Shown here: positions 8,945-19,513 of the stretch, piece after piece
Layout: each line of letters starts with the position of its first letter
How positions within the stretch are numbered: the first letter of the stretch is position 1
Source of the DNA: Methylobacterium sp. Leaf465
GTDB taxonomy: Bacteria; Pseudomonadota; Alphaproteobacteria; Rhizobiales; Beijerinckiaceae
DNA: 64,000 nucleotides
Reading direction: 5' to 3'
Assembly (NCBI RefSeq): GCF_001424705.1
Contig: NZ_LMRA01000001.1
Coordinates: 399,608-463,607, forward strand
The notes under the pieces: model-generated
What the model was told of the DNA's origin: nothing
The model's input: only the letters and a program-made list of their open reading frames with translations
Database searches by the model: none
Program-made: the position numbers and the translations under genes

Positions 8945-9379
8945 ATGATCAACCTTTCGCTTCAGGTTTTCTGTAACCGTATCGTTGCAGCCGATTGCAT
9001 CACCGCCGAGGATGTCCAGATCCTGGCGCGCGAGATCCTCCCCGATGGCTTCGTGTGCCGCGACGAGGCCGACATGCTGATCGCCCTCGAGCGCATCGTC
9101 ACCTTCGCGGATACGAGCTTCGGCGACTACCTCGTCGCGTCGGTGGTGGATTTCGCCGTCTGGGGCGAGCGCCCCACCGGCTACATCGATGCGGGCGTGG
9201 CCGCCTGGCTGGTGGGCAGCCTGCGCGCCGGCAGCGGCCCGACCCGTCTCGCCGCCCGCCTCGCTCGCGAGGTCGTGCGTGAGGCCCAGGCCAGCGACGA
9301 AGCCCTCATCGCCTTCGCGCTGGCAGCCAACCGCGCCGCCGCCGAGAGCGACCGGATGCGCGAATTGCTGGCTGCTTAG
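8945..9379 (+). CDS. Conserved-looking hypothetical protein, 144 aa
   Basis: I do not recognise a named domain. The product is soluble and helical, with no signal peptide or membrane segment. An early acidic block (TAEDVQILAREILPDGFV) resembles a helix-loop-helix pair; the C-terminal half is an alanine-rich helix ending in ESDRMRELLAA. The ATG follows GGGGAGG about 13 bp upstream. Upstream (8832-8847) is a small inverted repeat CTGAA/TTCAG. The gene precedes pccA by 200 bp on the same strand but a palindromic motif between suggests a separate promoter. The frame has normal codon bias, so it is likely real. Confidence 0.7.
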   Translation: MINLSLQVFCNRIVAADCITAEDVQILAREILPDGFVCRDEADMLIALERIVTFADTSFGDYLVASVVDFAVWGERPTGYIDAGVAAWLVGSLRAGSGPTRLAARLAREVVREAQASDEALIAFALAANRAAAESDRMRELLAA

Positions 9380-9418
9380 GTGCCGCCAGCCCCTGATATT
9401 TCGCATTCAAAATCATAT

Positions 9419-9431
9419 GGTGCATCGCACC
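9419..9431 (+). promoter_or_regulatory. Palindrome GGTGC-ATC-GCACC upstream of pccA
   Basis: This 13-bp element has 5-bp perfect arms around ATC. Its core TGCATCGCAC (9421-9430) is identical to ten bases in the phasin control region (63162-63171). The form TGC-N3-GCA resembles reported sites of the polyhydroxyalkanoate repressor PhaR. It lies 148 bp upstream of the pccA ATG. Confidence 0.4.
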
Positions 9432-9578
9432 GTGAGATTGTCGGTCGTGGCCGTGCATAAACAGGCCCCCGGCCTGGATCGATCAGCTTCCCGAAGCCGC
9501 ATAACTGCTTTAACGGGAACCAGCTTGGGCGTTTGCAAGACGCCGCATGTTCCCTGACGGACCAGAGTGCGCGGAAAG

Positions 9579-11582
<2,004 letters not shown>

Positions 11583-11661
11583 CGCGCGGCCGGCCCCGGG
11601 CCGCGTCGCCTCCCGTCCCGGGACGCGGCGCGGCCCGGGACGGACGCCCTGGACCCGGTCG

Positions 11662-12093
11662 ATGCCCCTCTACTTCGCCTACGGCGCGAACATGGATGCC
11701 GGCGCCATGGCCGCGCGCTGCCCGCGCTCGACCTTGATCGGGCAGGGCCGCCTCAACCGGCACCGCTTCATCATCATGCGGGAGGGCTACGCCTCCGTGG
11801 TGCGCGACCCACGCGCGACCGTGCATGGTATACTGTGGGATCTCGCCCTCGGAGACGTCCCGGCCCTCGACCGCTACGAGGGCGTCGCCTCGGGCCTCTA
11901 CATCAAGGCGATGCAGCCGGTCTCGGTGCCGGGCGGTTCGAAGCGGGCGCTGATCTATCTCGGCGGCACCAGCGCCACGGGGGCGCCCCGTCCGGGCTAC
12001 CTCGAAGCCGTCCTCGCCGCGGCGACCGCCGCACAGTTGCCGGCCGTCTATCGCGCGGAATTACAGGCCTGGCAGCGCGGGCGCGCCGGTTGA
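11662..12093 (+). CDS. Gamma-glutamylcyclotransferase-like (AIG2/GGCT fold) protein
   Basis: This 143-aa cytoplasmic protein has the cyclotransferase signature YFAYGANMDAGAM at its start. ASVVRDPRATVHGILWDL follows, then ALDRYEGVASGLY with the likely catalytic Glu. Such enzymes release 5-oxoproline from gamma-glutamyl amines or act on related amides; the substrate here is unknown. It starts 79 bp after pccA, with GC-rich inverted sequence between, and could be in the same transcript. Length fits single-domain bacterial members. Confidence 0.86.
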   Translation: MPLYFAYGANMDAGAMAARCPRSTLIGQGRLNRHRFIIMREGYASVVRDPRATVHGILWDLALGDVPALDRYEGVASGLYIKAMQPVSVPGGSKRALIYLGGTSATGAPRPGYLEAVLAAATAAQLPAVYRAELQAWQRGRAG

Positions 12094-12261
12094 GCCATGC
12101 TCCCCGGATGGTCTTCGATCGCCCGGGTCCGGCTTCGGGCTGTCGAAGACGGGGCAAGTCCGAACGGAGTCCTGCGCGCGCAGGTCCCTCTCCCTCGGCG
12201 GCGTGCCATCGCGTCTTCCGGACCGCCGCCGCCCAACGATGCCACGAAGGACAAGACTGCG

Positions 12262-12540
12262 ATGCCCGAGATCCGAACCGTCGCGGTGATCATCAAGGGC
12301 CGGGTCCAGGGCGTCGGCTACCGGTTCTGGACGCGCGGCGAGGCGGATCGCCAAGGCCTCTCCGGGTTCGTCCGCAACCGCCCGGACGGGTCTGTCGAGG
12401 CCCTGTTCTCCGGAGCCCCCGACGCCGTGGCACGGATGCTGGACGCCTGCCGCCAGGGTCCGCCCGGTGCCCGCGTCACGGACATCGCCGTGACGGAGCC
12501 TGCGGTCGCACCGCCGCAGACCGGTTTCGCGATCCGCTGA
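12262..12540 (+). CDS. Acylphosphatase
   Basis: This 92-aa enzyme hydrolyses carboxyl-phosphate bonds. The catalytic Arg lies in GRVQGVGYRFW and the catalytic Asn in GFVRNRPDGSVEA. Length is standard. AAGGA, 11 bp upstream of the ATG, supports this start over a longer upstream frame that has no domain. It follows the cyclotransferase gene by 168 bp on the same strand. It appears complete, with the C-terminal FAIR motif typical of the family's last strand. Confidence 0.93.
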   Translation: MPEIRTVAVIIKGRVQGVGYRFWTRGEADRQGLSGFVRNRPDGSVEALFSGAPDAVARMLDACRQGPPGARVTDIAVTEPAVAPPQTGFAIR

Positions 12541-12654
12541 CGCTTCGTCCCGGGTGAGACACATCCGGCCCCCCTTCGTCTGGACAGGGCGTCGGCTTCC
12601 GCGCTAGCGCCCGGGCGGGGCGCCCGGCGATCGGTCGTCGAGAGACCGGACGCG

Positions 12655-13377
12655 ATGCTGACCGCCGACTTCTCCTATCTCGACCTCGCGGCCCTCAGCT
12701 ACTTCGTGGCCGCCTGGGCCGGCTACGGCATCGCGGTGGCGCGCATGCGCGGGCGCCGCACCAGCCTCAGCCAGATCATGAATGCGCAGCGGGCGGAGTG
12801 GACGCGCCAGCTCATCGGGCGCGACAACCGCGTGGTCGACACCACGATCAACGCCTCCCTCCAGAACGGGACGGCCTTCTTCGCCTCGACCTCGCTCATC
12901 GCCCTCGGCGGCGTCCTGACCCTGTCACGCTCGGGAGACGACGTCCTCACCCTGTTCGGTACGCTCCCCTTCGGCGCCATCGCCACGCGCTTGACCTGGG
13001 AGATCAAGGTAGCGGGCCTCGCGGTCGTCTTCGTCTACGCCTTCTTCAAGTTCTCCTGGGCCTACCGGCTGTTCAATTACGGCGCGATCCTCCTCGGCGC
13101 GGTGCCGCCGAAAGGTTCGGATGCGACGCCGGAGCAGATGCTCCGCGCGGCGCGCAAGGCGGCCGCGATGAACATTGCCGCCGGAAGCCACTTCGCGCGC
13201 GGCCAGCGCGCCTTCTTCTTCGCCCTGGCCTATCTCGGCTGGTTCGTGAGCCCCTGGCTCCTCATGCTGACGACCACCGCGGTGGTGCTGGTGATGTGGC
13301 GACGGCAATTCGCCTCGCGAATTCGCGCCGCCCTGCTGGCGGAAGACGACGGGACAGGGCAGGGATGGCAGCCATGA
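12655..13377 (+). CDS. DUF599 family membrane protein
   Basis: This 240-aa protein has about four hydrophobic helices and a basic cytoplasmic loop. It fits DUF599: SLSQIMNAQRAEWTRQLIGR and VVDTTINASLQNGTAFFAST after the first helix, then TLPFGAIATRLTWEIKVAGL and FAFFKFSWAYRLFNY-like AFFKFSWAYRLFNYGAILLG. The function is unknown. Its stop overlaps the next ATG (ATGA), so the two genes are translationally coupled. No promoter is obvious in the 114 bp upstream. Confidence 0.86.
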   Translation: MLTADFSYLDLAALSYFVAAWAGYGIAVARMRGRRTSLSQIMNAQRAEWTRQLIGRDNRVVDTTINASLQNGTAFFASTSLIALGGVLTLSRSGDDVLTLFGTLPFGAIATRLTWEIKVAGLAVVFVYAFFKFSWAYRLFNYGAILLGAVPPKGSDATPEQMLRAARKAAAMNIAAGSHFARGQRAFFFALAYLGWFVSPWLLMLTTTAVVLVMWRRQFASRIRAALLAEDDGTGQGWQP

Positions 13378-13775
13378 CGATTCCCAAGAAGCCCACGCGC
13401 CAGCGCACCTCCTCCCCGAAGATCCCCGCCGCGAAGGCGCCCCCGAAGGTCGCGGCGAAGCCGGAACCGAAATCGACGGGTCGCCCCGAACGCAAGGGGC
13501 CGTCCGAAACGCTGATCGCGGAGACGATCCTGCGTCTTCTCGCGGCCCGCGAGGCCGGCAAGACCATCTGTCCGTCCGAGGTGGCCCGGGAACTCGGGGG
13601 ACCGCAGCCGGAGGGCTGGAGCCCCCTGATGCAGCCCATCCGCCGGATCGCTGTGCGGATGACCAAGGCCGGCGAAGTCGCGATCCTGCGCAAGGGAAAG
13701 CCGGTTGAAGACCCGGACGATTTCCGCGGCGTCTATCGGCTCGGGGCCGCGGCCCCCGCGCCGGACGAGGCCTGA
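13374..13775 (+). CDS. DUF3253 family protein
   Basis: This 133-aa protein has a basic Lys/Pro/Ala-rich N-terminal tail of about 40 residues. A winged-helix-like DUF3253 domain follows: ETLIAETILRLLAAREAGKT, CPSEVARELGG, PIRRIAVRMTKAGEVAILRK and DDFRGVYRLG. The shape suggests nucleic-acid binding but the role is unknown. It starts within the DUF599 stop codon. Its 3' end overlaps the convergent YdcF-like gene by 43 bp, so the last dozen residues share sequence with that gene's end. Confidence 0.82.
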   Translation: MTIPKKPTRQRTSSPKIPAAKAPPKVAAKPEPKSTGRPERKGPSETLIAETILRLLAAREAGKTICPSEVARELGGPQPEGWSPLMQPIRRIAVRMTKAGEVAILRKGKPVEDPDDFRGVYRLGAAAPAPDEA

Positions 13776-14566
13776 GGCGCCGGCAGCAGGGCATCGGTGT
13801 AGCCGCTGAGCCGATAGGCGACGAGGCCGAACCACTCCTTGGTCACGATGTCCAGGAGCGCCAACCCCTCGGACGCGAAGGCATTGACGTGCAGGACGTC
13901 TCGCCAACCGCCGGTGCGATAATCCACGGGATAGGCGGTGACGGCGAAGCCGGCCTCGCGGAAGCAGCCGATCGCCCGGGGCATGTGCCAGGCCGAGGTA
14001 ACGAGAAGCCAGCGCTCCCCCGGCTGCGGCTTGACCATGTCGGCGGTGAAGCGCGCGTTCTCGCGCGTGTTGCGCGAGCGATCCTCAAGGATCAGCCGGG
14101 TGCGCGGCAGCCCCATCGTGTCGGCGTAGCGACCGACGATCTCGGATTCCGAGGCCTTGCTGCCGCCGAGGCTGCCGCTTCCGCCGGTGAAGACGAGACG
14201 GCTCTGGGGATAGCGCCGGGCCAGATCCGCCATCGCGACCTGTCGCTCGGCCGCGTCGTTGAGGAGAAGTTGTCCCCGATCCGCCGAAAGCCGGGTCTCG
14301 ATCGCGCCGCCGAGAACGATGATCCCGGTGACCGGTGCACCATCGTCGACGAATGCGGGAAATCGCTCCTCAAGCGGCAGGGCGATGAGGACGGGCAGGG
14401 GTGAGAGGCCGGCGACCAATAGGATCATGGCCGCCAGGCCGCCGATCCAGAGCCCGCTCCGAAGCCATCCCCCTGTCGCCAATCCGATCCCCAGCAGCAC
14501 GAGCAGGGCAAGGGCGTTCGACGGCGTCACAAGGAAGTACAGCAGCTTCGACAAGGGAAAGAACAT
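13733..14566 (-). CDS. YdcF/ElyC-like (DUF218) membrane protein
   Basis: This 277-aa protein has two N-terminal membrane helices (about residues 16-35 and 38-62) then a DUF218 domain outside the membrane. Domain marks are GIIVLGGAIETRLSADRG, ARRYPQSRLVFTGGSGSLGG, SEIVGRYADTMGLP, LEDRSRNTRENARF and LLVTSAWHMPRAIGCFR. The two-helix ElyC type is linked to envelope polysaccharide or lipid-carrier metabolism in enterobacteria. Tail-to-tail overlap with the DUF3253 gene is 43 bp. The function in this organism is inferred from the fold only. Confidence 0.88.
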   Translation of the reverse strand: MFFPLSKLLYFLVTPSNALALLVLLGIGLATGGWLRSGLWIGGLAAMILLVAGLSPLPVLIALPLEERFPAFVDDGAPVTGIIVLGGAIETRLSADRGQLLLNDAAERQVAMADLARRYPQSRLVFTGGSGSLGGSKASESEIVGRYADTMGLPRTRLILEDRSRNTRENARFTADMVKPQPGERWLLVTSAWHMPRAIGCFREAGFAVTAYPVDYRTGGWRDVLHVNAFASEGLALLDIVTKEWFGLVAYRLSGYTDALLPAPQASSGAGAAAPSR

Positions 14567-14796
14567 GCACGGGCAACCGGAGCGGGTGGGCAGGTGAGGC
14601 GTGATACCGCAACGGCCACGGCCTTGTCCCGCGCGTTACCCGGTAGCGCGAACCAGCGCATCGGACAGAGGCGAACCGAGACATCGTCATGCCCACTCGC
14701 ATAGACGATGGAGCTGACAAATCCGTCCCGGATCAGCCCTACGCAAGGACCACCGATTGCACTTGATCCGCGAACGGCTTAGGTTAATTTCATGGA

Positions 14797-14813
14797 GTGG
14801 GATAAATTCCCAC
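14797..14813 (+). promoter_or_regulatory. 17-bp palindrome upstream of DUF6894 gene
   Basis: GTGGGA (14797-14802) and TCCCAC (14808-14813) form perfect arms around TAAAT. The element lies 14 bp before the ATG chosen for the next gene, in a locally AT-rich patch, and could be an operator or a translation-blocking hairpin. Confidence 0.35.
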
Positions 14814-14827
14814 GGGTAATATTGTCA

Positions 14828-15094
14828 ATGCCACGCTTTTTCATCGACCTCCACGACGGAGCCAATTTCGTCAAGGACAAGGTCGGATTCGAATTGTCCG
14901 ACGAGGATGCGGTGCGCACGAAGCTCGTGCGCATCATGGCCAAGATCGCGCAGGAATTCAGCGTCGAGACCGAGCGACAGGACTACCTGGCGATCGTGCG
15001 GGGCGAAGAGGCGCAGGTCCTGTTCCGGGCCCATCTCTCGCTCGATATCGAGCGGGTCGACGGCGCGGTCGAGGTCATTCCGGACGAAGCCTGA
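14828..15094 (+). CDS. DUF6894 family small protein
   Basis: This 88-aa cytoplasmic protein begins MPRFFIDLHDGANFVKDKVG, the typical start of DUF6894 proteins, which are abundant in Methylobacterium and Bradyrhizobium. The rest alternates acidic strand and helix (ELSDEDAVRTKLVRIMAKIA). No function is known. An ATG 36 bp upstream in the same frame overlaps the palindrome; 14828 was chosen because family members start at MPR-[FY]-F. It stands alone between two minus-strand genes. Confidence 0.75.
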   Translation: MPRFFIDLHDGANFVKDKVGFELSDEDAVRTKLVRIMAKIAQEFSVETERQDYLAIVRGEEAQVLFRAHLSLDIERVDGAVEVIPDEA

Positions 15095-15260
15095 CGACGT
15101 CCGACCGACGCGCGGTGATTTTCGTCCCAGCACGTCCTCCTCGGAAGCCGATTTCTCGGTGGCGGTGGGGACTCGGACGATCGTCCTGCACCGGTATCGC
15201 GGAGCCGTCAGTGCCCCTGCGGCCTTACGGAAAGACTTTCGGGGAGGGCGCCCGGCGGTC

Positions 15261-16694
15261 TCAGCGTCCGTAGATATCCTCGACGCGGATGATGTCGTCC
15301 TCGCCGGTGTAGGAGCCGACCTGGACCTCGATCAGTTCCAGGGGGATCCTGCCCGGGTTGGTCAGGCGGTGCATCGAGCCGATCGGCAGGTAGATCGCCT
15401 CGTTCTCGTGCACCAGCACCACCGACTCGTTCAGCGTGACCTCCGCCGTGCCCTTGACCACGACCCAGTGCTCGGCTCGGTGGAAGTGCTTCTGCAGCGA
15501 CAGCCGCCCGCCCGGCGTTACCATGATCCGCTTGACCTGGAAGCGCTCGCCCAGGTCGATCCGCTGGTACCAGCCCCAGGGCCGGTACATCCGCCGATGG
15601 GCGTCCGCCTCCGGGTGGCCCTGCGCGCGCAGGCGCGTGACCAGGTCCTTGACCTCGCCCGATCGCGCCTTCGAGGTCACCAGCACGGCGTCGGGGGTCG
15701 TGACCACGACGACGTCGTCGAGCCCCACCACCGTCGTCAGGTGCTCGCCCTCGCTGTGGATCAGGCTGCCATGGGTGTCGATGGTCTCGACCCGGCCCCG
15801 GACGGCGTTGCCGTCGGCATCGTGCGCCAGCACCGCCCAGACCGCGTCCCAGGTGCCGACATCCGACCACGCGAAAGACACCGGACGGACGCCGGCATGC
15901 CGGGTCCGCTCCATCACGGCGTAATCGATCGAGGTCTTGGGCGCCCGGCCGAAGGCCTCCGCGTCGAGGCGCACGAAGTCGAGGTCGGTCACGGCCGCAT
16001 CGAGGGCCGCCCGGGTGGCCGCCAGGATCTCCGGGGCGTGGGCTTCGAGCTCGGCCAGCATCACGTCGGCGCGGAACAGGAAGTAGCCCGAGTTCCAGAG
16101 GGCGCCCTCCTCGATCAGCCGTAGGGCGCCGGCGTGATCGGGCTTCTCCACGAAGCGCTCGACCGCGTGGTTGCCCGCGCCGCCCGAAAGGGCTGCGCCG
16201 ACGCGGATGTAGCCATAGCCGGTGGCGGGGGCGGTCGGCGTGATCCCGAGGGTCATGATCGCCCCGGCCCTGGCGCCGGCCGCGGCGGCCTTGGCAGCGG
16301 CCACGAAGGCGAGGGTGTCGCCGATGACGTGGTCGGCGGCCATGATCAGCACGACGCTCTCGGGGTCGCGCCGGGCCGCGTGCAGGGTGGCGACCGCCAC
16401 CGCTGCGGCGGAGTCGCGCCGCTCGGGCTCGAGGATGATGTCGGCCGCGATGCCCGCCTGCTGCAGCTGCTCGGCGACGATGAAGCGTGCATCGCTGCTG
16501 GTCAGCACGGTGGGGCGGGCGAACACGCCGGTATCACTCAGGCGCTGGGCGGTGGCCTGGAAGGTCGAGGTCTTGGGGTCCACGAGCGGCGTGAACTGCT
16601 TGGGCATGCTCTCGCGCGAGGCCGGCCACAGCCGCGTGCCCGAACCGCCGCAGAGAATGATCGGATGGATCAAAGCGTCGGCAGACTCGGACAT
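15261..16694 (-). CDS. Mannose-1-phosphate guanylyltransferase / mannose-6-phosphate isomerase
   Basis: This 477-aa bifunctional enzyme supplies GDP-mannose for exopolysaccharide or lipopolysaccharide. The N-terminal nucleotidyltransferase shows ILCGGSGTRLWPASRESMPK, VLIMAADHVIGD and RFVEKPDHAGA. The C-terminal cupin (isomerase) domain shows RPWGWYQRIDLGERFQVKRI, then LSLQKHFHRAEHWVVVKGTA. The ATG at 16694 (MSESADALIHP) was chosen over one 11 codons upstream; both are possible. No other sugar-nucleotide gene adjoins it. galE and galU lie 40 kb away. Confidence 0.93.
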   Translation of the reverse strand: MSESADALIHPIILCGGSGTRLWPASRESMPKQFTPLVDPKTSTFQATAQRLSDTGVFARPTVLTSSDARFIVAEQLQQAGIAADIILEPERRDSAAAVAVATLHAARRDPESVVLIMAADHVIGDTLAFVAAAKAAAAGARAGAIMTLGITPTAPATGYGYIRVGAALSGGAGNHAVERFVEKPDHAGALRLIEEGALWNSGYFLFRADVMLAELEAHAPEILAATRAALDAAVTDLDFVRLDAEAFGRAPKTSIDYAVMERTRHAGVRPVSFAWSDVGTWDAVWAVLAHDADGNAVRGRVETIDTHGSLIHSEGEHLTTVVGLDDVVVVTTPDAVLVTSKARSGEVKDLVTRLRAQGHPEADAHRRMYRPWGWYQRIDLGERFQVKRIMVTPGGRLSLQKHFHRAEHWVVVKGTAEVTLNESVVLVHENEAIYLPIGSMHRLTNPGRIPLELIEVQVGSYTGEDDIIRVEDIYGR

Positions 16695-16913
16695 TCTCGC
16701 GTTCGCCTCGTCGGGAGCTAAGCGCATCGAGCCGGCCGACCCGCCGCAATCCGCATTCCAACCTGATCGTCACCTAACAGGTTACACCTCCCCCCACCAG
16801 TCCGGACGCGCCGGCGACGATGGCCACCTATCCGGTAACCTTAAGGCAGACCTGGTTTTTTTGCTGTGGGGCGGACGCAAGCTAAAGCGTTGTAGAGACC
16901 CGGAAGCCGGGCT

Positions 16914-17201
16914 TCAGCGTCGCGGTTTCACCGGCTTGCGGGTCGCCGGCTGCGGTCGCCCGATCGGCTTGCGGGGCGTCTGCGCGGCCAGGGCCGCGCG
17001 TGCGATGTCCTGAGGACGCGGCGCTCCGCTCGCGATCCGCTTCAGGGCTTCCGCCATCTCTTCGATCATCTGGGCCGATTCACCCTCCAGGGTCTCCTCG
17101 GCCCTGATCCCGTTCAGTTCCGGGGCGATCTCCTCGGCCGCCTCGCGCAATTCATCGACGAGTTCGGCGGGCGACCAGCGGGGGTAGGACGTTTGCGGCA
17201 T
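16914..17201 (-). CDS. Hypothetical protein with acidic N-half and basic C-tail, 95 aa
   Basis: I do not recognise this family. The N-terminal 60 residues form acidic helices (SPAELVDELREAAEEIAPEL and QMIEEMAEALKRIASGA); the C-terminal 25 residues are Pro/Lys/Arg-rich and probably disordered. There is no signal peptide or membrane segment. The upstream 143 bp contain no clear promoter. Codon use is ordinary for the window, which supports coding, but no neighbour hints at a role. Confidence 0.6.
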   Translation of the reverse strand: MPQTSYPRWSPAELVDELREAAEEIAPELNGIRAEETLEGESAQMIEEMAEALKRIASGAPRPQDIARAALAAQTPRKPIGRPQPATRKPVKPRR

Positions 17202-17344
17202 GCCGCATCATGCCAGGGCGCCCTGGCTCCGACAACGGCCGACGCTGCCGGTCGGGTGTCGGAATCGCGTAGGTCGCCCGCCGATCGGCGACCGAACACC
17301 CCACTGCAGCGGCGGCTGGACGCGGTCTCTGCCTGCCATGGACC

Positions 17345-17620
17345 TCAGCGGCCGCCCGGTCCCCCATTGGCGCTGCCGTTGGGGAAGGCTTGCTCCGGCC
17401 GGCTCGCATTGCCCCCCGCGGCCGAGTTCGTGGTCACGGTATCGGCGCCCGTGGCCCCGTACGAGATGACCAGATCGCGGCTGTTGCCGGTGGTGTTGGG
17501 CTGGTTCTGGATAATGACGCCGCGACGGTCGTGCGGGGTCAGCCCCCCCTGCGCCTGCACCGATGACGTCATCACGATCGCGAGCGCACCCGCGCTTAAC
17601 AGGGGAGCGGACATCTTCAT
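17345..17620 (-). CDS. Small secreted protein, 91 aa, unknown
   Basis: The first 23 residues (MKMSAPLLSAGALAIVMTSS, then VQAQ) form a Sec signal peptide with cleavage after AQA or similar. The mature part is rich in Gly, Asn, Thr and Ser with few hydrophobics, so it is probably a disordered periplasmic or extracellular protein. No cysteine is present. A GGAAC-N17-GGTT element 33 bp upstream is a near match to an EcfG promoter. No domain is recognised. Confidence 0.6.
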   Translation of the reverse strand: MKMSAPLLSAGALAIVMTSSVQAQGGLTPHDRRGVIIQNQPNTTGNSRDLVISYGATGADTVTTNSAAGGNASRPEQAFPNGSANGGPGGR

Positions 17621-17652
17621 GGGAAAACCCCGAGGGTTAGGTCTGACGCTTC

Positions 17653-17678
17653 AACCTGCATGGGCAGGGGGCTGTTCC
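17653..17678 (-). promoter_or_regulatory. EcfG-like promoter candidate for small secreted protein
   Basis: Read on the minus strand, GGAAC (17678-17674) is followed by 17 nt and GGTT (17656-17653). The consensus is GGAAC-N16/17-CGTT. The start codon is 33 bp downstream. One mismatch in the -10 element. Confidence 0.35.
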
Positions 17679-18110
17679 TGTGACGAAGCCGCGCCCCCGG
17701 GCGGGGATCCATGCAGTGCGATCGCTTTCCCGCCCGGCGTGGGCGCACGCCGTACGCCGTACGCTGGCACGGTTCGGAGGCGGCAAGACGTCTGAGAACA
17801 ACCGACCACAGAGCCGATCCGCGCATTCCGTTCGGCCAACGGCGGCGTCCGGAAGCACCGAGATGAAATCCGATGGGACCGGCCTCGTCTCCGCGCCGAT
17901 CACCGGGGAGCCGGATGGCGAGCGGGGGGTCGGCATCACGGCGGGCTGGGGCTGGGCGGGGCGGTTCCGCTCTGGGGCGGCGAGGTGGCAAAACTCACCC
18001 CCGGCATCACCCAGGGCGGCAGCGTCCGGGCCTCCACGCTGCCGAAGACCGTCGTCGCGCGTCGAACGGTCGGATTTCGGGCGGGGAAGGCCTGCGCCCG
18101 CACCACGAGG
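17679..18110 (+). other. Gene-free stretch, about 430 bp
   Basis: No convincing protein on either strand. Open frames here translate to Arg/Pro/Gly-rich strings without domain character. The region separates a small secreted gene from the first catalase-like gene, both on the minus strand. Confidence 0.45.
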
Positions 18111-18132
18111 CGGGCCGCCGGCCGGCGGCCCG
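18111..18132 (-). terminator. 22-bp perfect GC palindrome after catalase-like gene
   Basis: An 11-bp perfect inverted repeat without loop, entirely G and C, lies 10 bp past the stop of the catalase-like gene at 18143. It could fold as a strong hairpin in the transcript. There is no T run after it, so it may be a processing or pausing element rather than an intrinsic terminator. Confidence 0.4.
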
Positions 18133-18142
18133 AACGCAAACC

Positions 18143-19243
18143 TCAGTCCGGGATCTCGGCTGCGCGCGTCGGCTCGCGCTGCGGATTGCCGTTCTGTCGC
18201 TGCCGGAAGGCGTAGAGAGCGGGATAGGTCCGCAGGCGGGCCCGCATCAGTGAGCCCAGCGGGCGGTGCGCCGCCAGACTGTGTCCGGGGCGAAACGACA
18301 TCACGTCGTTCATGAAGGTCCTGCGCGCCGCGCCCATGGCCTCCTGCCGGGGGAGCACGAGGCGGGCCACCGGCCGATACGGGCTCTCCGCCTCCGGCCA
18401 CGGCACGGAAGCATCCTCCACCGGCATCGTCGCGAGGTCCGTACAGAGCTGAACCCGGATCTCGAAGGCGGCCTCCTGCTCTTGGAAATACACCACGGTG
18501 GCGTCCCGGAAGACGTCCGGATTGCGGGTATCCAACGGGTCCCGGCTCAAGCCGTCCTGCCCGGACGAAACTGGTACGGCGACGATCTTGGCGATGTAGT
18601 CGCCGTAGCGCAGGGCGGCCTGCGAGTAGTAGCAGTCGGTCAGCGGATGGCGGGCCGAGTGGCCGAAGAAATCCAGGAGGGGACTGTCGCCGCCGGTCAC
18701 GGCCTTCACCATACTGTTGAGGGCGCCTGCCGTCGCCGACACGGCCGCCTTCATCCCGTCGGGCACGCTTCCACCCGCGCCGGCCTCCAATCCCTTCATG
18801 GCACCGAGAAAGCTCGCGGCCGTGCCGTTGGGGAAGACCGGCCCCGTGGCGAGGACGAAATCCTGCGTGTCGGCGTCATGGTCCGGCAGTGTCTCGCCCT
18901 GCACACCGAACACCTTGATCGCCATGCCGCGGTGGGTGTGCACCTTGTCCGGCAGGTGTTCGCCCGGCCCCTGGGCAAGACGAACGGCAACTTCGTAGCC
19001 GCCCGGTTTCGCGAAGACGCCCTGACGCAACTCCGGTGGGAGATCGTCGCGCACCTGCAGCGTGCCCTTCAGGAAGGCCGACGCCTTGGCGTGGGATGCC
19101 CGGACCGCACGGTGTTCGCGCGCCTGGACCTTCTCGCTCGCGTGAGTCATCGCCGCGATGATCTTGGCGATCGTCGCGTCCTCGTCAGGCGCCCTCACTT
19201 CGATGCTGTCGCTGTAGCGCAGGGGTGGGCGGGTCTCGGCCAT
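18143..19243 (-). CDS. Catalase-fold heme protein, cytoplasmic (copy 1)
   Basis: This 366-aa protein belongs to the catalase-related superfamily but is shorter than classical catalases (about 480-750 aa). The distal His is in [30 protein letters not shown] and [20 protein letters not shown] are shared almost word for word with copy 3 at 23154. Near the C-terminus R-x3-Y ([11 protein letters not shown]) supplies the likely proximal Tyr ligand. No signal peptide is seen. Relatives act on hydrogen peroxide or fatty-acid hydroperoxides, and some have no measured activity. It is the first of three such genes in 6 kb. Confidence 0.83.
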   Translation of the reverse strand: MAETRPPLRYSDSIEVRAPDEDATIAKIIAAMTHASEKVQAREHRAVRASHAKASAFLKGTLQVRDDLPPELRQGVFAKPGGYEVAVRLAQGPGEHLPDKVHTHRGMAIKVFGVQGETLPDHDADTQDFVLATGPVFPNGTAASFLGAMKGLEAGAGGSVPDGMKAAVSATAGALNSMVKAVTGGDSPLLDFFGHSARHPLTDCYYSQAALRYGDYIAKIVAVPVSSGQDGLSRDPLDTRNPDVFRDATVVYFQEQEAAFEIRVQLCTDLATMPVEDASVPWPEAESPYRPVARLVLPRQEAMGAARRTFMNDVMSFRPGHSLAAHRPLGSLMRARLRTYPALYAFRQRQNGNPQREPTRAAEIPD

Positions 19244-19513
19244 ACCGAAGTCCTATCTGGGTGCGTGTCCAAGCGAACCTCGGCACTCGGCCCGGGTTTC
19301 CGGCCGTGACGCCGGGCCCGCCTCACAATCGCGGCACCCGATGTCTCCGGCATCCGCGGAAGGTCCGACGATGTCGAGCAGCCTGCCGGACGGGACCCCG
19401 GCGCGGGGCCGGTCATGTCTTCCCGAGGAATCCCGGGAACACCCGGGGAGGCGCTGCGCTTCTCGGATCGGACAGGTCGGAACGGTCCGACGGACGACGG
19501 AGGCTTCGAAGTC

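Noticed and set aside
19297..19436. EcfG-like boxes upstream of catalase copy 1 and the small secreted gene
   Set aside because: Two mismatches in the first case (GGAAA-N17-GGTT) and a poor -10 in the second; not distinguishable from chance.
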